From positions 3,596,001 through 3,660,000 of the forward strand of contig NZ_CP119862.1 of the NCBI RefSeq assembly GCF_029338175.1: a stretch of DNA of 64,000 nt, given 5' to 3'. Below, piece by piece: positions 36,144 to 45,120 of this stretch. Made by a program: the position numbers and the translations under genes. The number at the start of each line of letters is the position of its first letter. Positions within the stretch are counted from its first letter, which is position 1. This DNA is from Citrobacter enshiensis (GTDB lineage Bacteria > Pseudomonadota > Gammaproteobacteria > Enterobacterales > Enterobacteriaceae). A model generated the notes under the pieces. The model saw only the letters and a program-made list of their open reading frames with translations. It did no database searches and had not been told where the DNA came from.

Positions 36144-37247
36144 TCATGCGCCCACTAAATGCAGGCAAATATCCGGACCTACATGGCGTATCTCGTTGAA
36201 TTTAAAATGGGGGGCCTCACTTAATTTCTCAAGCCCCGGCAGTACACATAATCCTCGGGCGTCGCTTCCTAACAGTTTAGGTGCAACATAGACGATAAGC
36301 TCATCCACTAATCCGGCCTGTAACAATGCCCCTGCCAGCGTCGGCCCCGCTTCGACCCAGAGACTGTTAATCTGCTGTTTGCCGAGCTGCATCATCAGCA
36401 GGACAAGGTCAAGATGACCGTTGTGCTCTGGGGTAATGATTGACTTCACGCCTTCCGGCCAGTGGCGATCGTCGCTGTGCGTACGGGCAAACCAGGTTTC
36501 ACCCGGCTGCTGCACAATGCGATGTTCGGGGGTGACACGGTTCTGACTGTCGATAACAATGCGCACCGGCTGGCGCAGATATTCCTGCGGATAAACCGCC
36601 TGCGTATCCGCGTCCAGTTCATCCCAGCGCACCGTTAATGCCGGATCGTCAGCCAGTACCGTCGCACTGCTGGTCAGAATCGCATGGCTTTGCGCGCGCA
36701 GACGCTGCACGTCACGCCGCGCCTGTGGCGAGGTGACCCACTGGCTTTCGCCGCTGGCCATCGCCGTACGGCCATCGAGCGAGGCGCCAAGCTTCAGCTG
36801 GATATACGGAAATCCCGTGCGCATCCGCTTGAGAAAACCTTTATTCAACGCTTCCACGTCGCTCATCATCAGCCCGTGGCTCACGTCAATGCCTGCCTGT
36901 TGCAGACGATACAGTCCGCGCCCGGCAACCTGCGGGTTGGGGTCCTGCATGGCCGCGACGACGCGGGTGACACCTGCTGCCACTAACGCGTCACAGCATG
37001 GCGGCGTACGGCCATGATGGCTGCACGGTTCCAGCGTGACATACGCGGTGGCGCCTTTGGCTTTCTCACCCGCCATGCGCAGCGCATGGACTTCAGCATG
37101 AGGTTCACCGGCGCGGTGATGATAGCCTTCGCCGACAATCTCGCCCTCTTTGACAATCACGCAACCGACGTTCGGGTTGGGATGCGTGGTAAAACGCCCG
37201 CGCGCAGCAAGTTTCAGCGCTCGCGCCATGTAAAACTCATCCAGCAT
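36144..37247 (-). CDS. ribD: RibD, bifunctional riboflavin deaminase/reductase
   Basis: 367 residues, the E. coli length. The N-terminal cytidine-deaminase-like zinc domain (about 1-145) has HAEVHALRMAG and PCSHHGRTPPCCDALVAAG. The C-terminal NADPH-dependent reductase domain (about 146-367) has LDGRTAMASGESQWVT and the EAGPTLAGALLQAGLVDEL motif. It carries out two successive steps of riboflavin synthesis. The start is 3 bp after the nrdR stop, so the two are translationally linked. Confidence 0.98.
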   Translation of the reverse strand: MLDEFYMARALKLAARGRFTTHPNPNVGCVIVKEGEIVGEGYHHRAGEPHAEVHALRMAGEKAKGATAYVTLEPCSHHGRTPPCCDALVAAGVTRVVAAMQDPNPQVAGRGLYRLQQAGIDVSHGLMMSDVEALNKGFLKRMRTGFPYIQLKLGASLDGRTAMASGESQWVTSPQARRDVQRLRAQSHAILTSSATVLADDPALTVRWDELDADTQAVYPQEYLRQPVRIVIDSQNRVTPEHRIVQQPGETWFARTHSDDRHWPEGVKSIITPEHNGHLDLVLLMMQLGKQQINSLWVEAGPTLAGALLQAGLVDELIVYVAPKLLGSDARGLCVLPGLEKLSEAPHFKFNEIRHVGPDICLHLVGA

Positions 37248-37250
37248 GGC

Positions 37251-37715
<465 letters not shown>

Positions 37716-37853
37716 TCAGTGGTTAACGAAATCTATTTTACCCTGAACTGACGTGACAACAAAGGCAGAGCGCTTTTGAGACAAAGGATCTATGCCTTTG
37801 CTCACGTAGAGACCTACCATTAGGTTATCCCGACGATGAAGGAAATAATCTAC

Positions 37854-38393
37854 ATGACAAGACGTTACCTAAGAATTCTCCTGGTGGGAAGCCTCTTTAG
37901 TCTCAGTGCCTGCGTGCAGCAGAGCGAAGTACGCCAGATGCATCACAGCGTCAGTACGTTGAGTGCAGAAATGACCCAGTTGAACCAGGAAACCATAAAA
38001 ATAACGCAGCAAAACACGTTGAATGCGAAATCCTCCAGCGGCGTTTACCTGTTACCGGGTTCCAAAACGCCAGCCCGTCTGAACAGCCAGATTGGCACAC
38101 TGCGCATGTCGCTTATCAATATTGCCCCCAACGCCGACGGTACGCGTCTGACGCTACGTATTCAGGGCGAGTCTAACGATCCCTTGCCGGCATTCAGCGG
38201 CACGGTGGAATATGGACAGCTCCAGGGAACGACTGAAAATTATCAGGAAGTGAACGTGCATAATCAGTTGATTAACGCCCCTGCCAGTCTTCTTGCACCC
38301 AGCGACATTGATATTCCGTTACAGTTAAAGGGATTGACACCGGACCAGCCAGGTTTCATTCGCATCCACGACATCCAGCCTGTGACGCAATAA
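37854..38393 (+). CDS. yajI: YajI, putative lipoprotein
   Basis: 179 residues from the ATG at 37854 (18 bp after another in-frame start; this one gives the E. coli length and has AAGGAAATAA upstream). A lipoprotein signal ends in the lipobox LSAC (Cys20), then a helical stretch (SEVRQMHHSVSTLSAEMTQLNQETIKITQQN, likely coiled coil, about 24-54) and a beta-rich domain. Function is not established. It stands alone between nrdR (divergent) and tsx (same strand). Confidence 0.9.
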   Translation: MTRRYLRILLVGSLFSLSACVQQSEVRQMHHSVSTLSAEMTQLNQETIKITQQNTLNAKSSSGVYLLPGSKTPARLNSQIGTLRMSLINIAPNADGTRLTLRIQGESNDPLPAFSGTVEYGQLQGTTENYQEVNVHNQLINAPASLLAPSDIDIPLQLKGLTPDQPGFIRIHDIQPVTQ

Positions 38394-38693
38394 ACCCCCC
38401 AGCGGAACGTTTTGTTCGTTCCGCAACATATCCCTCTTCAGTTTTGTGATTCTCCTTACATGACTCTCACTTTTAGTGAAAATTGGCTACATTCATGAAA
38501 GCCAGTACACTCTCATCGCTAAAAGTACGCAAACGTGAACGCAATCGATTACGTGAATGATAGAACTGTGAAACAAGACAGATTTTTGTGAGCAAGGGTT
38601 TTTATAATAGGTTCCGCAGAAACACGAAATATTTAGAAACGCAATTTGCGCCTTTTTCACTCCCGTAAGGGATTTTTAAACAGTGGCATACAT
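38394..38693 (+). other. tsx regulatory region
   Basis: 300 bp with no gene. It contains a CRP-like half-site pair and the TATAAT described in the promoter entry. E. coli tsx is controlled by DeoR at P1 and by CRP/CytR at P2; P1 was not resolved here. Confidence 0.55.
38565..38612 (+). promoter_or_regulatory. tsx P2-type promoter with CRP-like sites
   Basis: Perfect TATAAT (38603-38608) preceded by TGTGAAACAAGACAGA and TTTTTGTGAGCAAG, the arrangement of the E. coli tsx P2 promoter where CRP and CytR act. The tsx ATG is 86 bp downstream. Confidence 0.6.
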
Positions 38694-39572
38694 ATGAAAA
38701 AAACATTACTTGCAGCCGGTGCAGTGCTGGCGCTCTCGTCGTCTTTCACCGTTAATGCAGCTGAAAACGACAAACCGCAATATCTTTCTGACTGGTGGCA
38801 CCAGAGCGTAAACGTGGTCGGCAGCTACCACACGCGTTTCGGACCGCAGATCCGTAACGATACCTATCTGGAATATGAAGCTTTCGCGAAAAAAGACTGG
38901 TTTGATTTCTACGGTTACGCGGATGCACCGGTATTCTTCGGTGGTAACACCGATGCGAAAGGTATCTGGAACCACGGTTCTCCGCTGTTTATGGAAATTG
39001 AACCGCGTTTCTCTATCGATAAGCTGACCAATACTGATCTGAGCTTTGGTCCGTTTAAAGAATGGTACTTCGCGAACAACTATATCTACGACATGGGTCG
39101 TAACAAAGATGGTCGCCAGAGCACCTGGTACATGGGTCTGGGTACCGACATCGACACTGGTCTGCCGATGAGCCTGTCCATGAACGTCTATGCGAAATAC
39201 CAGTGGCAGAACTACGGCGCTGAAAACGAAAACGAGTGGGACGGCTACCGTTTCAAAGTGAAATACTTTGTACCAATCACCCAACTGTGGGGCGGTAACC
39301 TGAGCTACATCGGCTTCACCAACTTCGACTGGGGTTCCGATCTGGGCGACAAGAGCCAGTATGCTGAAAATGGTATTAAACAGCGTACTAACGACTCCAT
39401 CGCGTCAAGCCACATCCTGGCACTGAACTACGATCACTGGCATTACTCTGTCGTTGCCCGTTACTGGCATAACGGTGGTCAATGGAATGACGATGCCGAT
39501 CTGAACTGGATGAAAGAGAACGTCCGTTCTACCGGTTGGGGTGGATACCTGGTAGTCGGTTATAACTTCTAA
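38694..39572 (+). CDS. tsx: Tsx, nucleoside-specific outer-membrane channel
   Basis: 292 residues from the ATG at 38694 ([26 protein letters not shown] gives a clean signal peptide; an upstream in-frame reading was rejected). A 12-stranded beta-barrel with the Tsx wording [19 protein letters not shown] and the terminal phenylalanine (VVGYNF) typical of outer-membrane proteins. It carries nucleosides and deoxynucleosides and is a phage and colicin K receptor in E. coli. The length is two short of the E. coli precursor; loop differences are expected for a phage receptor. Confidence 0.97.
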   Translation: MKKTLLAAGAVLALSSSFTVNAAENDKPQYLSDWWHQSVNVVGSYHTRFGPQIRNDTYLEYEAFAKKDWFDFYGYADAPVFFGGNTDAKGIWNHGSPLFMEIEPRFSIDKLTNTDLSFGPFKEWYFANNYIYDMGRNKDGRQSTWYMGLGTDIDTGLPMSLSMNVYAKYQWQNYGAENENEWDGYRFKVKYFVPITQLWGGNLSYIGFTNFDWGSDLGDKSQYAENGIKQRTNDSIASSHILALNYDHWHYSVVARYWHNGGQWNDDADLNWMKENVRSTGWGGYLVVGYNF

Positions 39573-39581
39573 TCGCGCTAA

Positions 39582-39660
39582 GTAGCCGGATGGCGGCGCA
39601 AATGCCTTATCCGGCCTGCGTGATTATCGTAGGCCCGGCAAGCGAAACGCTACCGGGCAA
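39582..39660. repeat. BIME (REP pair)
   Basis: gtagccggatggcggcgca ... ttatccggcctgcgt, then cgtaggcccggcaagc ... ctaccgggca: opposed REP units after tsx. Confidence 0.85.
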
Positions 39661-39700
39661 AAAAAGCACCGAACGAAAATAGCGTCGGTGCTTTTTTTTA
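39661..39700. terminator. Bidirectional terminator between tsx and yajD
   Basis: AAAAAGCACCGA-(loop)-TCGGTGCTTTTTTTT: an 8-bp stem with A- and T-tracts on both sides, serving tsx (+) and yajD (-). Confidence 0.88.
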
Positions 39701-40045
39701 TTTCTTCTTATCCATCATCGCTTTCAGATCAGCGAACGGATTGTACTTTGCTTCCCCGACATCCTTCTGCGCATCTTCCCCGGCAATGACCGTGGAACCA
39801 TACAGATCGGCTTCAGTGTATTTTGAATGCTCATGATCGTGGCAGTAGAGGCAAAGCAGTTCCCAGTTACTGCCATCTTCCGGATTATTGGTGTGATCGT
39901 GATCCATATGGTGCACCGTCAACTCACGCAGGTTCGAGTAGACAAACTCGCGTGAGCAACGCCCACAGACCCAGGGGAAGAGTTTCAGCGCCTTTTCACG
40001 ATAGCCGCTTTCCAGCCGCGCATAATTTTTGGGGATTATCGCCAT
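39698..40045 (-). CDS. yajD: YajD, HNH nuclease-fold protein
   Basis: 115 residues, the E. coli length. A short HNH domain: CxxC in VCGRCSREF, the catalytic LTVHHMDHDHTNN and the second zinc pair CLYCHDHEHS. The pattern is that of small HNH endonucleases, but no activity or partner is firmly known. It stands alone behind the tsx terminator. In E. coli secF is the next gene; here accessory block 2 is inserted upstream of it. Confidence 0.92.
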   Translation of the reverse strand: MAIIPKNYARLESGYREKALKLFPWVCGRCSREFVYSNLRELTVHHMDHDHTNNPEDGSNWELLCLYCHDHEHSKYTEADLYGSTVIAGEDAQKDVGEAKYNPFADLKAMMDKKK

Positions 40046-40130
40046 GATGATGAAGTACCAGGGTTAACTATAAGGTCATGTGCAGTTTCCCGCGAAGCTG
40101 ACTTTTTATCAATCCCGGAGAGAGGACTAT

Positions 40131-40823
40131 TTACGTCCTTTCTTCACATTGCACTTTACGCAAGAAATCACTCAACGAGCGGTTAGCGTCTTCACGGAAA
40201 CGGCGGTCAAGCGGGGTAATCTGCAGGCAACGGTCAACGCGAAAACAGCGGTAATCTTCACGTCGCTCACACCAGGCAATCAACAGCCAGTGTTCTGCCC
40301 AGAAGAACATCCCGAGCGGCTGCACGTCCCGCCAGCTGAGATGTCCGGCTTCATCGCGATAATGCAACGCCAGTACCTGCTGCGCCGACACCGCCTGATG
40401 AATGAGATCAAAAGCACTGCGGGAATGCGGCTGCGTACCAAAGTCTGGCGCAAAAATCCTCGTCTGTTCAGCCCGACGGCGGCTCTCTTCCGGCAATATC
40501 GCCAGCACCTTCTCCTGCGCGGACTCCAGTTCCCGCGAAAGGGAATCCCCTCCCCATGTTTTCAGCAAACGAATGGCCACCATCAACGCTTCTGATTCGC
40601 GGTGCGTTAACATCAGCGGAGGGAGATCAAAGCCTGCCATTAAGCGATACCCGATCCCCGCTTCGCCTTCCACAGGTACGCCTGATAATGAAAGGTCGCG
40701 GATATCGCGATAAATTGTCCGCTCGGAAACCTCAAGCCGTTCGGCCAACAGCGCCGCCGTTGTCAGTCGCCTGCCACGCAGGATTTGCACAATCTGAAAC
40801 AAGCGGTCGGCGCGTCGGGTCAT
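40131..40823 (-). CDS. WYL-domain transcriptional regulator (YafY-like)
   Basis: 230 residues. An N-terminal DeoR-type winged helix (about 5-58: RLFQIVQILRGRRLTTAALLAERLEVSERTIYRDIRDL) and a C-terminal WYL ligand-binding domain (about 140-205, with ALHYRDEAGHLSWRDVQPLGMFFWAEHWLLIAWCE). WYL domains bind nucleic acid or small ligands and often control stress or defence genes. The VOC-fold gene lies 24 bp upstream on the same strand, so the pair probably forms one transcript. Ligand and targets are unknown. Confidence 0.88.
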   Translation of the reverse strand: MTRRADRLFQIVQILRGRRLTTAALLAERLEVSERTIYRDIRDLSLSGVPVEGEAGIGYRLMAGFDLPPLMLTHRESEALMVAIRLLKTWGGDSLSRELESAQEKVLAILPEESRRRAEQTRIFAPDFGTQPHSRSAFDLIHQAVSAQQVLALHYRDEAGHLSWRDVQPLGMFFWAEHWLLIAWCERREDYRCFRVDRCLQITPLDRRFREDANRSLSDFLRKVQCEERT

Positions 40824-40847
40824 TTTTACTCTCTGTGTTAGCGATGA

Positions 40848-41213
40848 TTACACGGGTTGATGCAGGCCAACACGATTGCCTTCGCTGTCGGTAAACAGCG
40901 CAATAGTGCCAATATTCTGCCCCAGGTCGAGCGGCCCGAAGATACACTCACCGCCAGCAGTAGTGACGCGTTCAAGTGATGCCGCCAGATCTGCCGTATG
41001 CAGATAAATAATAGCGCCCTGCGTCGATGGCGTAATCCCATCAAATTTTGCCAGTGCGCCCCCGGTCGCCGGTTCGTCATAGGGGAAAACGGCCAGATCG
41101 GCACTGTCCATTTTTTCACGGCGTAGCGACATCTGCATCACCGGCTCATAGAACGCAATGGCGCGCTCCATATCCGCAACCGGGATTTCAAACCAATTAA
41201 TAATGCTTTTCAT
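40848..41213 (-). CDS. VOC (glyoxalase/bleomycin-resistance fold) protein
   Basis: 121 residues, one VOC module of two beta-alpha-beta-beta-beta repeats: INWFEIPVADMERAIAFYEPVM at the start and DLAASLERVTTAGGECIFGPLDLGQNIGTIALFTDSEGNRVGLHQP at the end. The family includes glyoxalases, dioxygenases and drug-binding proteins; the metal ligands cannot be assigned with confidence. AGGAGGAATC precedes the ATG. It lies 24 bp upstream of the WYL regulator gene. Confidence 0.86.
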   Translation of the reverse strand: MKSIINWFEIPVADMERAIAFYEPVMQMSLRREKMDSADLAVFPYDEPATGGALAKFDGITPSTQGAIIYLHTADLAASLERVTTAGGECIFGPLDLGQNIGTIALFTDSEGNRVGLHQPV

Positions 41214-41547
41214 GATTCCTCCTGCCTGTATGGGTGAGTTCAGGAGAAATCATAAAGCAGGGCTACTGACAGCATACTGTCAGTAGTGATCGCCGTTTTA
41301 CATTCAGCCGTTCCCATCAGCGAAGGCGGCAACCCGCGGCGATATGAGAAAACTGCGGCCCCATTTTTAGATATCGACGACGCCGACCCCTGCTATATCA
41401 CATCATTGATTAAAGTTTTGTAAATGTGAATCAGTTGCATTTCCCCATAATTGTCACTGCTACTGATTATCATTTATTGTATGCGCGCCTGAAGAACAGG
41501 CTCCTGTTCGGATCACGATTAGTTCCAATTACTCCGGGATAAAAACG
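41214..41547 (+). other. Intergenic region upstream of the iron ABC operon
   Basis: 334 bp between the divergent VOC gene and the ABC operon. The half near the transporter is AT-rich and holds the Fur-like site; a second weaker palindrome (aaatgtgaatcagttgcattt, 41421-41441) lies just upstream. Nothing else was recognised. Confidence 0.5.
41459..41477. promoter_or_regulatory. Fur box
   Basis: On the minus strand the core ATGATAATCA (plus-strand 41464-41473) matches positions 5-14 of the 19-bp Fur consensus; 14 of 19 positions agree over the whole box. It lies about 70-90 bp before the substrate-binding-protein ATG. Confidence 0.7.
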
Positions 41548-42585
41548 ATGAATGCTCTGCCCAGCATCAGACTGCACCGAATCACTCTTGCATCAGCTCT
41601 GGCTCTCTGTTTCAGCGCCCCCGCGTTGGCCCAGGAAACGTTAACCCTCTACACCACGCGTGAACCAGGCCTGATTCAGCCATTGCTCGATAGCTGGACA
41701 CAATCCAGCGGCGTAAAAGTGAGCACGGTTTATATTAAGGATGGCATGCTCGAACGCGTAAAAGCGGAGGGTGAAAACTCCCCTGCTGACCTGCTGATGA
41801 CCGTCGATGCCGGTAATCTCATCGATTTAGTCGAAGCGGGCGTCACACAGCCAGTGCAGTCAGAAGTGCTTAAGGCAGCAATCCCGGCCAATTTACGCGG
41901 TGAAGATAATCAGTGGTTTGCGTTGTCTATGCGCGCCCGTGTGCTCTACGCGGATAAATCCCTGCCCATTGATAACTGGCATTACGAACAGCTTTCCAGC
42001 CCGGAATACAAAGGCAAAGTGTGTATCCGTTCCGGGCAGCATCCTTATAACACGGCGCTGATTGCCGCCATGATTGCCCACCACGGTGAAGCGAAAACCG
42101 AAGAGTGGCTGCGCGGCGTGAAGGCGAACCTGGCGCGTAAAGCCACCGGCGGTGACCGTGACGTCGCCCGGGATATTCTCGGCGGCATTTGTGATATCGG
42201 TCTGGCGAACTCCTATTACGTCGGCCACATGAAAAATGCGAAAGAAGGCAGCGATGCGCGCCGCTGGGGTGACGCTATTAAAGTCGTTAAGCCGACCTTT
42301 GAGCAAGGCGGCACGCATGTAAATATCAGTGGCGCCGCAGTGGCCCGCTACGCGCCGAATAAAGCAGAAGCCATAAAACTGATGGAATACCTGGTGTCTG
42401 CGCCAGCCCAGCAGCTTTACGCCAAAGCAAACTTTGAATATCCGGTGTTGAAAGGCGTCACGCTTGATCCTGTGATCAGCGCGACCATTGGTGAGATTGA
42501 CGTCGACAAAGTCCCGTTAACTGAAATTGTGAAATACCGTAAACAAGCAAGCCTCCTGGTTGATAAAGTTGGATTCGATCAATAA
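41548..42585 (+). CDS. Iron(III)-type ABC transporter substrate-binding protein (FbpA/AfuA family)
   Basis: 345 residues with a Sec signal peptide (cleavage after APALA, residue 28), then a class II periplasmic-binding fold opening with ETLTLYTTREPGLIQPLLDSW. The DIGLANSYYVGH segment (about 213-224) has the adjacent tyrosines that coordinate ferric iron in FbpA/FutA proteins. With the permease and ATPase that follow and the Fur box upstream, a periplasmic ferric-iron importer is likely. FbpA relatives that carry phosphate, sugar phosphate or other anions exist, so the ligand is inferred. Not present at this locus in E. coli K-12. Confidence 0.9.
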   Translation: MNALPSIRLHRITLASALALCFSAPALAQETLTLYTTREPGLIQPLLDSWTQSSGVKVSTVYIKDGMLERVKAEGENSPADLLMTVDAGNLIDLVEAGVTQPVQSEVLKAAIPANLRGEDNQWFALSMRARVLYADKSLPIDNWHYEQLSSPEYKGKVCIRSGQHPYNTALIAAMIAHHGEAKTEEWLRGVKANLARKATGGDRDVARDILGGICDIGLANSYYVGHMKNAKEGSDARRWGDAIKVVKPTFEQGGTHVNISGAAVARYAPNKAEAIKLMEYLVSAPAQQLYAKANFEYPVLKGVTLDPVISATIGEIDVDKVPLTEIVKYRKQASLLVDKVGFDQ

Positions 42586-44257
42586 GTCACTTCATCTGAC
42601 AACGTTACGCGGCCTGGTTTCCGGGCCGCAGTCGTTATTAACGCCGCTGCATCTTGGCGCGCTGTGTATTGCGCTGGGCGTACTCACCCCTATTGTGGCG
42701 CTTCTCTGGCAGGCAACGCAGGCTGACTTCTCCCACTGGGATAATCTCATCACCTTTGTACTGCCCTCAGTACTGAAAAATACCGTGCTGTTGCTGGCGG
42801 GGGTGGCGGTGATGGTGGGCGTCATTGGCGTCGGCAGCGCATGGGCGGTCACAGCATGGGACTTCCCCGGGCGCAAGATCCTCAGTTGGGCGCTGCTGCT
42901 GCCGCTGGCAATGCCGACCTACATTGTGGCATTCGCGTGGCTCGATTTAATGCATCCCATCGGCCCGCTGCAAACATTCATCCGTTTTTTATTGGGGTTT
43001 GACAGCCCGAGACAGTTCCGTCTGCCTGATGTGCGTTCACTGACAGGCGCCATTATTCTGCTCGGTTTAGTGTTGTACCCTTATGTCTACCTGACGACCC
43101 GGGCGATGTTTATTAGCCAGCCTGCACACTTGCTGGAGGCTGCCCGTACGCTGGGCTGTGGGGCTGCTGGTACTTTCTTCCGCGTTGCTCTGCCGCTGGC
43201 CCGCCCGGCGCTGGCAGTGGGAATCAGTCTGGCGCTACTGGAAACGCTGAACGATATTGGCGCGTCGGAGTTTCTGGGCGTGCAAACCTTAACCGTCACC
43301 GTATATACCACCTGGATTTCTCGCTCTGATTTGGCATCCGCTGCGCAAATCGCCTGCATGATGCTGATGTTTATTTTCTGCATACTGACGCTGGAATTTT
43401 ATGGCCGCAGAAAACAAGGATTTAGCAGCCGCAGCCAACGGGAAATTCAACCCACGCGCGTACACGGCTGGCGAGGATGGCTTCTCGGCGCGATCATTGC
43501 GCTGCCGGTGATTCTCGGGTTTCTGGCCCCGGTCCTGTTTTTGGTCTGGGAAAGCCTAAAACGTTTAGGTGAAGAAAATCCGCTGTCCGCCTCGTTACTT
43601 TCGGCATTGCAAAACACCCTGTCACTGGCAGCGGGAACCACCCTGGTGGTCGTGTGCGTCAGTTTGATGGTGGCGTGGAGCGCGCGCCATAGCGCCGCTG
43701 ACAACGCGATGCCTGGATTTCGTCGCGGCGTAATGCGCCTCGCCTCCCTGGGCTACGCGGTTCCGGGGACCATTCTGGCGATTGGATTCCTGACACCGGC
43801 GATGGCGGTCGATAAATGGCTGGCGGATTTGCTGGAAATTCGCGGCTTGCCGTTGATGTCTGCGGGCATATTGCTGGTTATCTGCTGTGCAATGCGTTTC
43901 CAGGCGATTGCCATCGGTGCACTGGATTCCGGGTTGGGCCGCATCCCCCCTTCCCTTGAACAAGCCTCGCGTTTGTTAGGGGAAAATGGCGCAGGAACGT
44001 TTGCCCGGGTTCACTTCCCGTTATTGCGCCCGGCGTTGGTGAGTAGCGCATTGTTAGTCTTTGCCGATGCGATGAAAGAGTTGCCAACGACGCTGCTTTT
44101 ACGTCCGGTCAACTTCGAGACGCTGGCAACGTTGCTTTATGCAGAAGCCGCTCGCGGAACCTATGAGGAAGGGGCAATTGCCGCCTTAATGATTGTTCTT
44201 GCAGGCACACTGCCGGTTATTTTGCTGGTGCGTCATCAACTGACGCGCCGCCACTAA
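42560..44257 (+). CDS. Iron(III)-type ABC transporter permease, fused double-domain (FbpB-like)
   Basis: About 565 residues with two MetI-like permease units, each with an EAA-type loop for the ATPase: EAARTLGCGAAGTFFRVALPLARPAL (about 190-215) and LEQASRLLGENGAGTFARVHFPLLRPAL (about 470-497). This is the standard fused FbpB/SfuB layout. The start is uncertain: no ATG fits, and TTG at 42560 or 42569 lies inside the end of the binding-protein gene with no clear ribosome-binding site, so translational coupling is likely. The ATPase gene follows after 10 bp. Confidence 0.88.
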   Translation: MIKLDSINKSLHLTTLRGLVSGPQSLLTPLHLGALCIALGVLTPIVALLWQATQADFSHWDNLITFVLPSVLKNTVLLLAGVAVMVGVIGVGSAWAVTAWDFPGRKILSWALLLPLAMPTYIVAFAWLDLMHPIGPLQTFIRFLLGFDSPRQFRLPDVRSLTGAIILLGLVLYPYVYLTTRAMFISQPAHLLEAARTLGCGAAGTFFRVALPLARPALAVGISLALLETLNDIGASEFLGVQTLTVTVYTTWISRSDLASAAQIACMMLMFIFCILTLEFYGRRKQGFSSRSQREIQPTRVHGWRGWLLGAIIALPVILGFLAPVLFLVWESLKRLGEENPLSASLLSALQNTLSLAAGTTLVVVCVSLMVAWSARHSAADNAMPGFRRGVMRLASLGYAVPGTILAIGFLTPAMAVDKWLADLLEIRGLPLMSAGILLVICCAMRFQAIAIGALDSGLGRIPPSLEQASRLLGENGAGTFARVHFPLLRPALVSSALLVFADAMKELPTTLLLRPVNFETLATLLYAEAARGTYEEGAIAALMIVLAGTLPVILLVRHQLTRRH

Positions 44258-44267
44258 AGGAACGACA

Positions 44268-44951
44268 ATGTCAGAAATTGCATTACGCCTGGAGGATGTG
44301 CATGTTGCCTACGGCAACAGCCAGCAATCGGTGCTGAACGGGTTTTCAATGTCCTTGCGTAAAGGTGAACTTGCCTGTCTGCTGGGGGCCTCCGGCTGCG
44401 GAAAAACCACCGTGCTACGTGCCGTTGCCGGGTTTGAACGGCTGCGAAGCGGTGAGATTTATGTTTCACAACGACGTGTCGCCGGACCGGGCATACATCT
44501 GCCGCCAGAGAAACGTCACGTCGGGATGGTATTTCAGGAATATGCGTTATTCCCCCATCTGACGGCACAACAAAACGTGGCGTTTGGTTTACGACGGATG
44601 CCGCGTGAGGCGCAACAGGCCAGAGTGACGGAGCTGCTAAGAATGGTGGAATTGCACAGCCATGCGGGTCGCTATCCCCATGAACTTTCAGGCGGACAAC
44701 AACAACGCATTGCGTTAGCCCGTGCGCTGGCGCCGCATCCAGACATCCTGCTGCTGGATGAACCCTTTTCCAGCCTGGATAAAAAAACGCGCGAGCGCCT
44801 CGGCACAGAGGTTCGGGATATTTTGCGGGACGCGGGGCAAACCGCACTGCTGGTGACGCACAGTGAGCACGAAGCGCAGTTAATGGCTGACCATATTGGT
44901 TATGTCCAGATGGGCCAATATCAAAAGAACAGAGACGCACAGTTCAACTGA
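44268..44951 (+). CDS. ABC transporter ATP-binding protein, short form (FbpC-like)
   Basis: 227 residues. Walker A GASGCGKTT (about 37-45), Q-loop VFQEYALFPH, signature LSGGQQQRIALARAL (about 142-156), Walker B ILLLDEP, D-loop SSLD and H-loop THSEHEAQ are all intact. It ends soon after the H-loop, lacking the roughly 120-residue C-terminal regulatory domain of typical FbpC proteins (about 340-350 residues). No remnant of that domain was seen downstream. AAAGGA precedes the ATG. It should power the permease encoded upstream. Confidence 0.9.
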   Translation: MSEIALRLEDVHVAYGNSQQSVLNGFSMSLRKGELACLLGASGCGKTTVLRAVAGFERLRSGEIYVSQRRVAGPGIHLPPEKRHVGMVFQEYALFPHLTAQQNVAFGLRRMPREAQQARVTELLRMVELHSHAGRYPHELSGGQQQRIALARALAPHPDILLLDEPFSSLDKKTRERLGTEVRDILRDAGQTALLVTHSEHEAQLMADHIGYVQMGQYQKNRDAQFN

Positions 44952-45067
44952 CAGAAACAAAAAAATAGCCCTTTCATCCTGATGGCATAAAAGCGCCATC
45001 ACGCGCAGGCGGTAACACATCCCCCAGGAACAATGGGTTTCACTTCCGCAAATTCAAACGGATAAGC

Positions 45068-45098
45068 AAAAAAAATCCCGGTCATTTGACCGGGATTT
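45068..45098 (-). terminator. Terminator after secF
   Basis: AAATCCCGGTCA-AATG-ACCGGGATTTTTTTT on the minus strand: an 8-9-bp GC stem with a U-tract, about 22-52 bp beyond the secF stop. It may also stop the ABC operon on the plus strand. Confidence 0.88.
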
Positions 45099-45120
45099 CT
45101 ATGACAGCATGAACGTCTGC

